The notes beneath the pieces were generated by a model. That model was not told the DNA's origin, did not search any database, and saw only the letters and a list, made by a program, of their open reading frames with translations. From positions 80,901 through 121,699 of the forward strand of contig NZ_KZ859508.1 in the NCBI RefSeq assembly GCF_003382685.1: 40,799 nt of DNA, read 5' to 3'. The DNA comes from Halorussus litoreus. GTDB taxonomy: Archaea > Halobacteriota > Halobacteria > Halobacteriales > Haladaptataceae. This document shows positions 39,467 through 40,799 of this stretch, piece after piece (position 1 is the stretch's first letter; each line of letters starts with the position of its first letter). Position numbers and translations under genes: made by a program.

Positions 39467-40756
39467 ATGGCTACGAATACGCTCGACGACTCTGACGGCG
39501 ACGACTACGAAGAAACCGAATCGGCACTCGAAACAGCGCTCCGACAGCTCTCGGAGGCGGCGGCCCAGATCGACGTCGACGACGGCGTCATCGAACGGCT
39601 CAAGCACCCGACGCGGGTGGTCGAGGTCGGCGTGCCGCTCAAGCGCGACGACGGCAGCGTCGAGGTGTTCACGGGCTATCGCGCCCAGCACGACGACGTG
39701 CGCGGCCCCTACAAGGGCGGACTGCGATACCACCCCGAGGTCACCGCCGAGGAGTGTACGGGCCTCTCGATGTGGATGACGTGGAAGTGCGCGGTGATGG
39801 ACCTCCCGTTCGGCGGCGCGAAGGGCGGGATCGTCGTGAATCCGAAGGAGCTGAGCACCGGCGAGAAGGAGCGACTGACTCGCCGGTTCGCCGAGGAGAT
39901 CCGCGAGACCATCGGGCCGAAGAAGGACATCCCGGCCCCGGACATGGGCACCGACGCCCAGACGATGGCGTGGTTCATGGACGCCTACTCGATGCAGGAG
40001 GGCGAGACGACCCCCGGCGTGGTCACGGGCAAGCCGCCGGTCATCGGCGGAAGCGAGGGCCGCGAGGAGGCACCCGGTCGGAGCGTCGCCATCATCGCTC
40101 GGGAGGCGCTCCGGTACTACGACAAGACCGTCGACGAGTCGACGGTGGCGGTCCAGGGGTTCGGCAGCGTCGGGGCGAACGCGGCCCGCCTGCTCGACGA
40201 CTGGGGCGCGAACGTGGTCGCGGTCAGCGACGTGAACGGCGCGGCCTACGACACCAACGGGCTCGACACTCACGCGATCCCCTCCCACGAGGAACAGCCC
40301 GAGGCCGTGATGCAGTACGACGCGCCGAACACGCTCACGAACGAGGAACTGCTCGAACTCGACGTGGACGTGCTCGTCCCGGCCGCGCTCGGGAACGTCC
40401 TCACGGCCGACAACGCCGACGACGTGCAGGCCGACATCGTGGTCGAGGGCGCGAACGGCCCGACCACCTCCGCGGCCGACGCCATCCTCGACGAGCGGGA
40501 CGTGCCCGTCATCCCGGACATCCTCGCGAACGCGGGCGGGGTCACCGTCTCGTACTTCGAGTGGCTCCAGGACATCAACCGCCGGCAGTGGTCGCTCGAG
40601 CGCGTCAACGACGAACTCGAGTCGATGATGCTGTCGGCGTGGGGCGACGTACGCGCGGAGGTCGAGGCCGGCGACATGAGCTGGCGCGACGCCGCCTACG
40701 CCGTGGCGCTGGGCCGCGTCGGCGATGCGAAGACGAGCCGGGGCCTCTGGCCCTAG
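39467..40756 (+). CDS. gdhB: Glutamate dehydrogenase
   Basis: Reversibly converts glutamate to 2-oxoglutarate and ammonia with NAD(P). The 429-residue enzyme shows the Glu/Leu/Phe/Val dehydrogenase signature: [23 protein letters not shown] with the catalytic Lys region [12 protein letters not shown]. The Rossmann domain follows with [17 protein letters not shown], then [11 protein letters not shown] and [16 protein letters not shown]. The acidic N-terminus (residues 1-25) is a haloarchaeal extension. Coenzyme preference is not readable. The gene symbol follows a common haloarchaeal usage; paralogues exist in this group. A 13-bp hairpin follows its stop. Confidence 0.95.
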   Translation: MATNTLDDSDGDDYEETESALETALRQLSEAAAQIDVDDGVIERLKHPTRVVEVGVPLKRDDGSVEVFTGYRAQHDDVRGPYKGGLRYHPEVTAEECTGLSMWMTWKCAVMDLPFGGAKGGIVVNPKELSTGEKERLTRRFAEEIRETIGPKKDIPAPDMGTDAQTMAWFMDAYSMQEGETTPGVVTGKPPVIGGSEGREEAPGRSVAIIAREALRYYDKTVDESTVAVQGFGSVGANAARLLDDWGANVVAVSDVNGAAYDTNGLDTHAIPSHEEQPEAVMQYDAPNTLTNEELLELDVDVLVPAALGNVLTADNADDVQADIVVEGANGPTTSAADAILDERDVPVIPDILANAGGVTVSYFEWLQDINRRQWSLERVNDELESMMLSAWGDVRAEVEAGDMSWRDAAYAVALGRVGDAKTSRGLWP

Positions 40757-40769
40757 ATCGGTCGGCGGT

Positions 40770-40799
40770 CGTGCGACGCGGCCGAAGCCGCGTCGCACG
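40770..40799 (+). terminator. Perfect 13-bp hairpin after gdhB
   Basis: CGTGCGACGCGGC (40770-40782) and GCCGCGTCGCACG (40787-40799) pair perfectly around the loop CGAA. It starts 14 nt after the gdhB stop and reaches the end of the window, so any following T-tract cannot be seen. Confidence 0.55.

Overview
The window is chromosomal DNA from a haloarchaeon (class Halobacteria). The evidence is very high GC with G/C-rich third codon positions, strongly acidic proteins, archaeal information-processing genes (TFE, Lsm, L37e, aTrm56, a Dna2-like nuclease-helicase), a bacterioopsin-activator-type regulator, a Tat-type secretion signal, and TATA boxes about 26-30 nt upstream of start codons, as expected for leaderless haloarchaeal mRNAs. 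I cannot place it to genus. I see no provirus, transposase, CRISPR array or rRNA. Most of the window is core genome interrupted by long repeat-bearing intergenic stretches.

Layout. 1-178: homopolymeric C tract. 179-2107 (-): thrS. 2108-3873: sparse DNA with one zinc-ribbon microprotein. 3874-6896: glutaredoxin, cobalamin adenosyltransferase, a PHP-domain protein and three small conserved genes. 7241-10987: a DUF2342-type metalloprotease divergent from a Dna2-like nuclease-helicase. 11686-12047: overlapping lsm and rpl37e, bracketed by inverted repeat elements. 12581-14179: purF. 14525-17914: two hypotheticals, a DUF420 membrane protein, tRNA-Leu(GAG), an HtrA/DegP-like protease and a thioesterase. 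18319-23884 (-): a sugar-type (CUT1) ABC operon (binding protein, two permeases, ATPase) ending in an aspartate-dehydrogenase-like gene. 24049-28628: HD protein, LEA14-like protein, DUF2797, BsuPI-like protein and aTrm56. 28834-32896: TFE, DUF2110, DUF5803 lipoprotein, a membrane protein and AlaX. 32941-36020 (-): a small conserved protein, a YIP1 protein, thymidine kinase and an FMN reductase. 36167-39211: a large Bat-type sensor-regulator. 39293-40756: rubrerythrin-like zinc microprotein and glutamate dehydrogenase, followed by a terminator-like hairpin.

The most unusual structure is non-coding. At least two dispersed repeat families occupy the intergenic regions. Family E has six core-bearing half-elements plus one remnant. 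Each carries a GCGGTCGCGGT-rich tract and ends in an AGCTAGCTAC core. Four halves are of type A (core followed by a CGCCTCGGCGTGACCGC motif) and two are of type B (core followed by CATATGAG and an ACCGC motif). Twice an A half faces a B half across a 33-36 nt spacer (near 25.0 kb and 33.5 kb), in opposite overall orientations. Two A halves bracket lsm-rpl37e (11.0-12.5 kb). Family P (6981-7093 and 14265-14389) shares conserved ends; the second copy contains a perfect 24-bp hairpin with a 2-nt loop. Neither family has an obvious encoded mobilisation enzyme here. Other points of interest are a duplicated start region in one ABC permease that creates an overlapping 8-codon ORF, a solute-binding protein with Tyr where a lipobox Cys would be expected, a 51-residue segment ahead of the PurF catalytic Cys, and a degenerate receiver domain in the Bat-type regulator.
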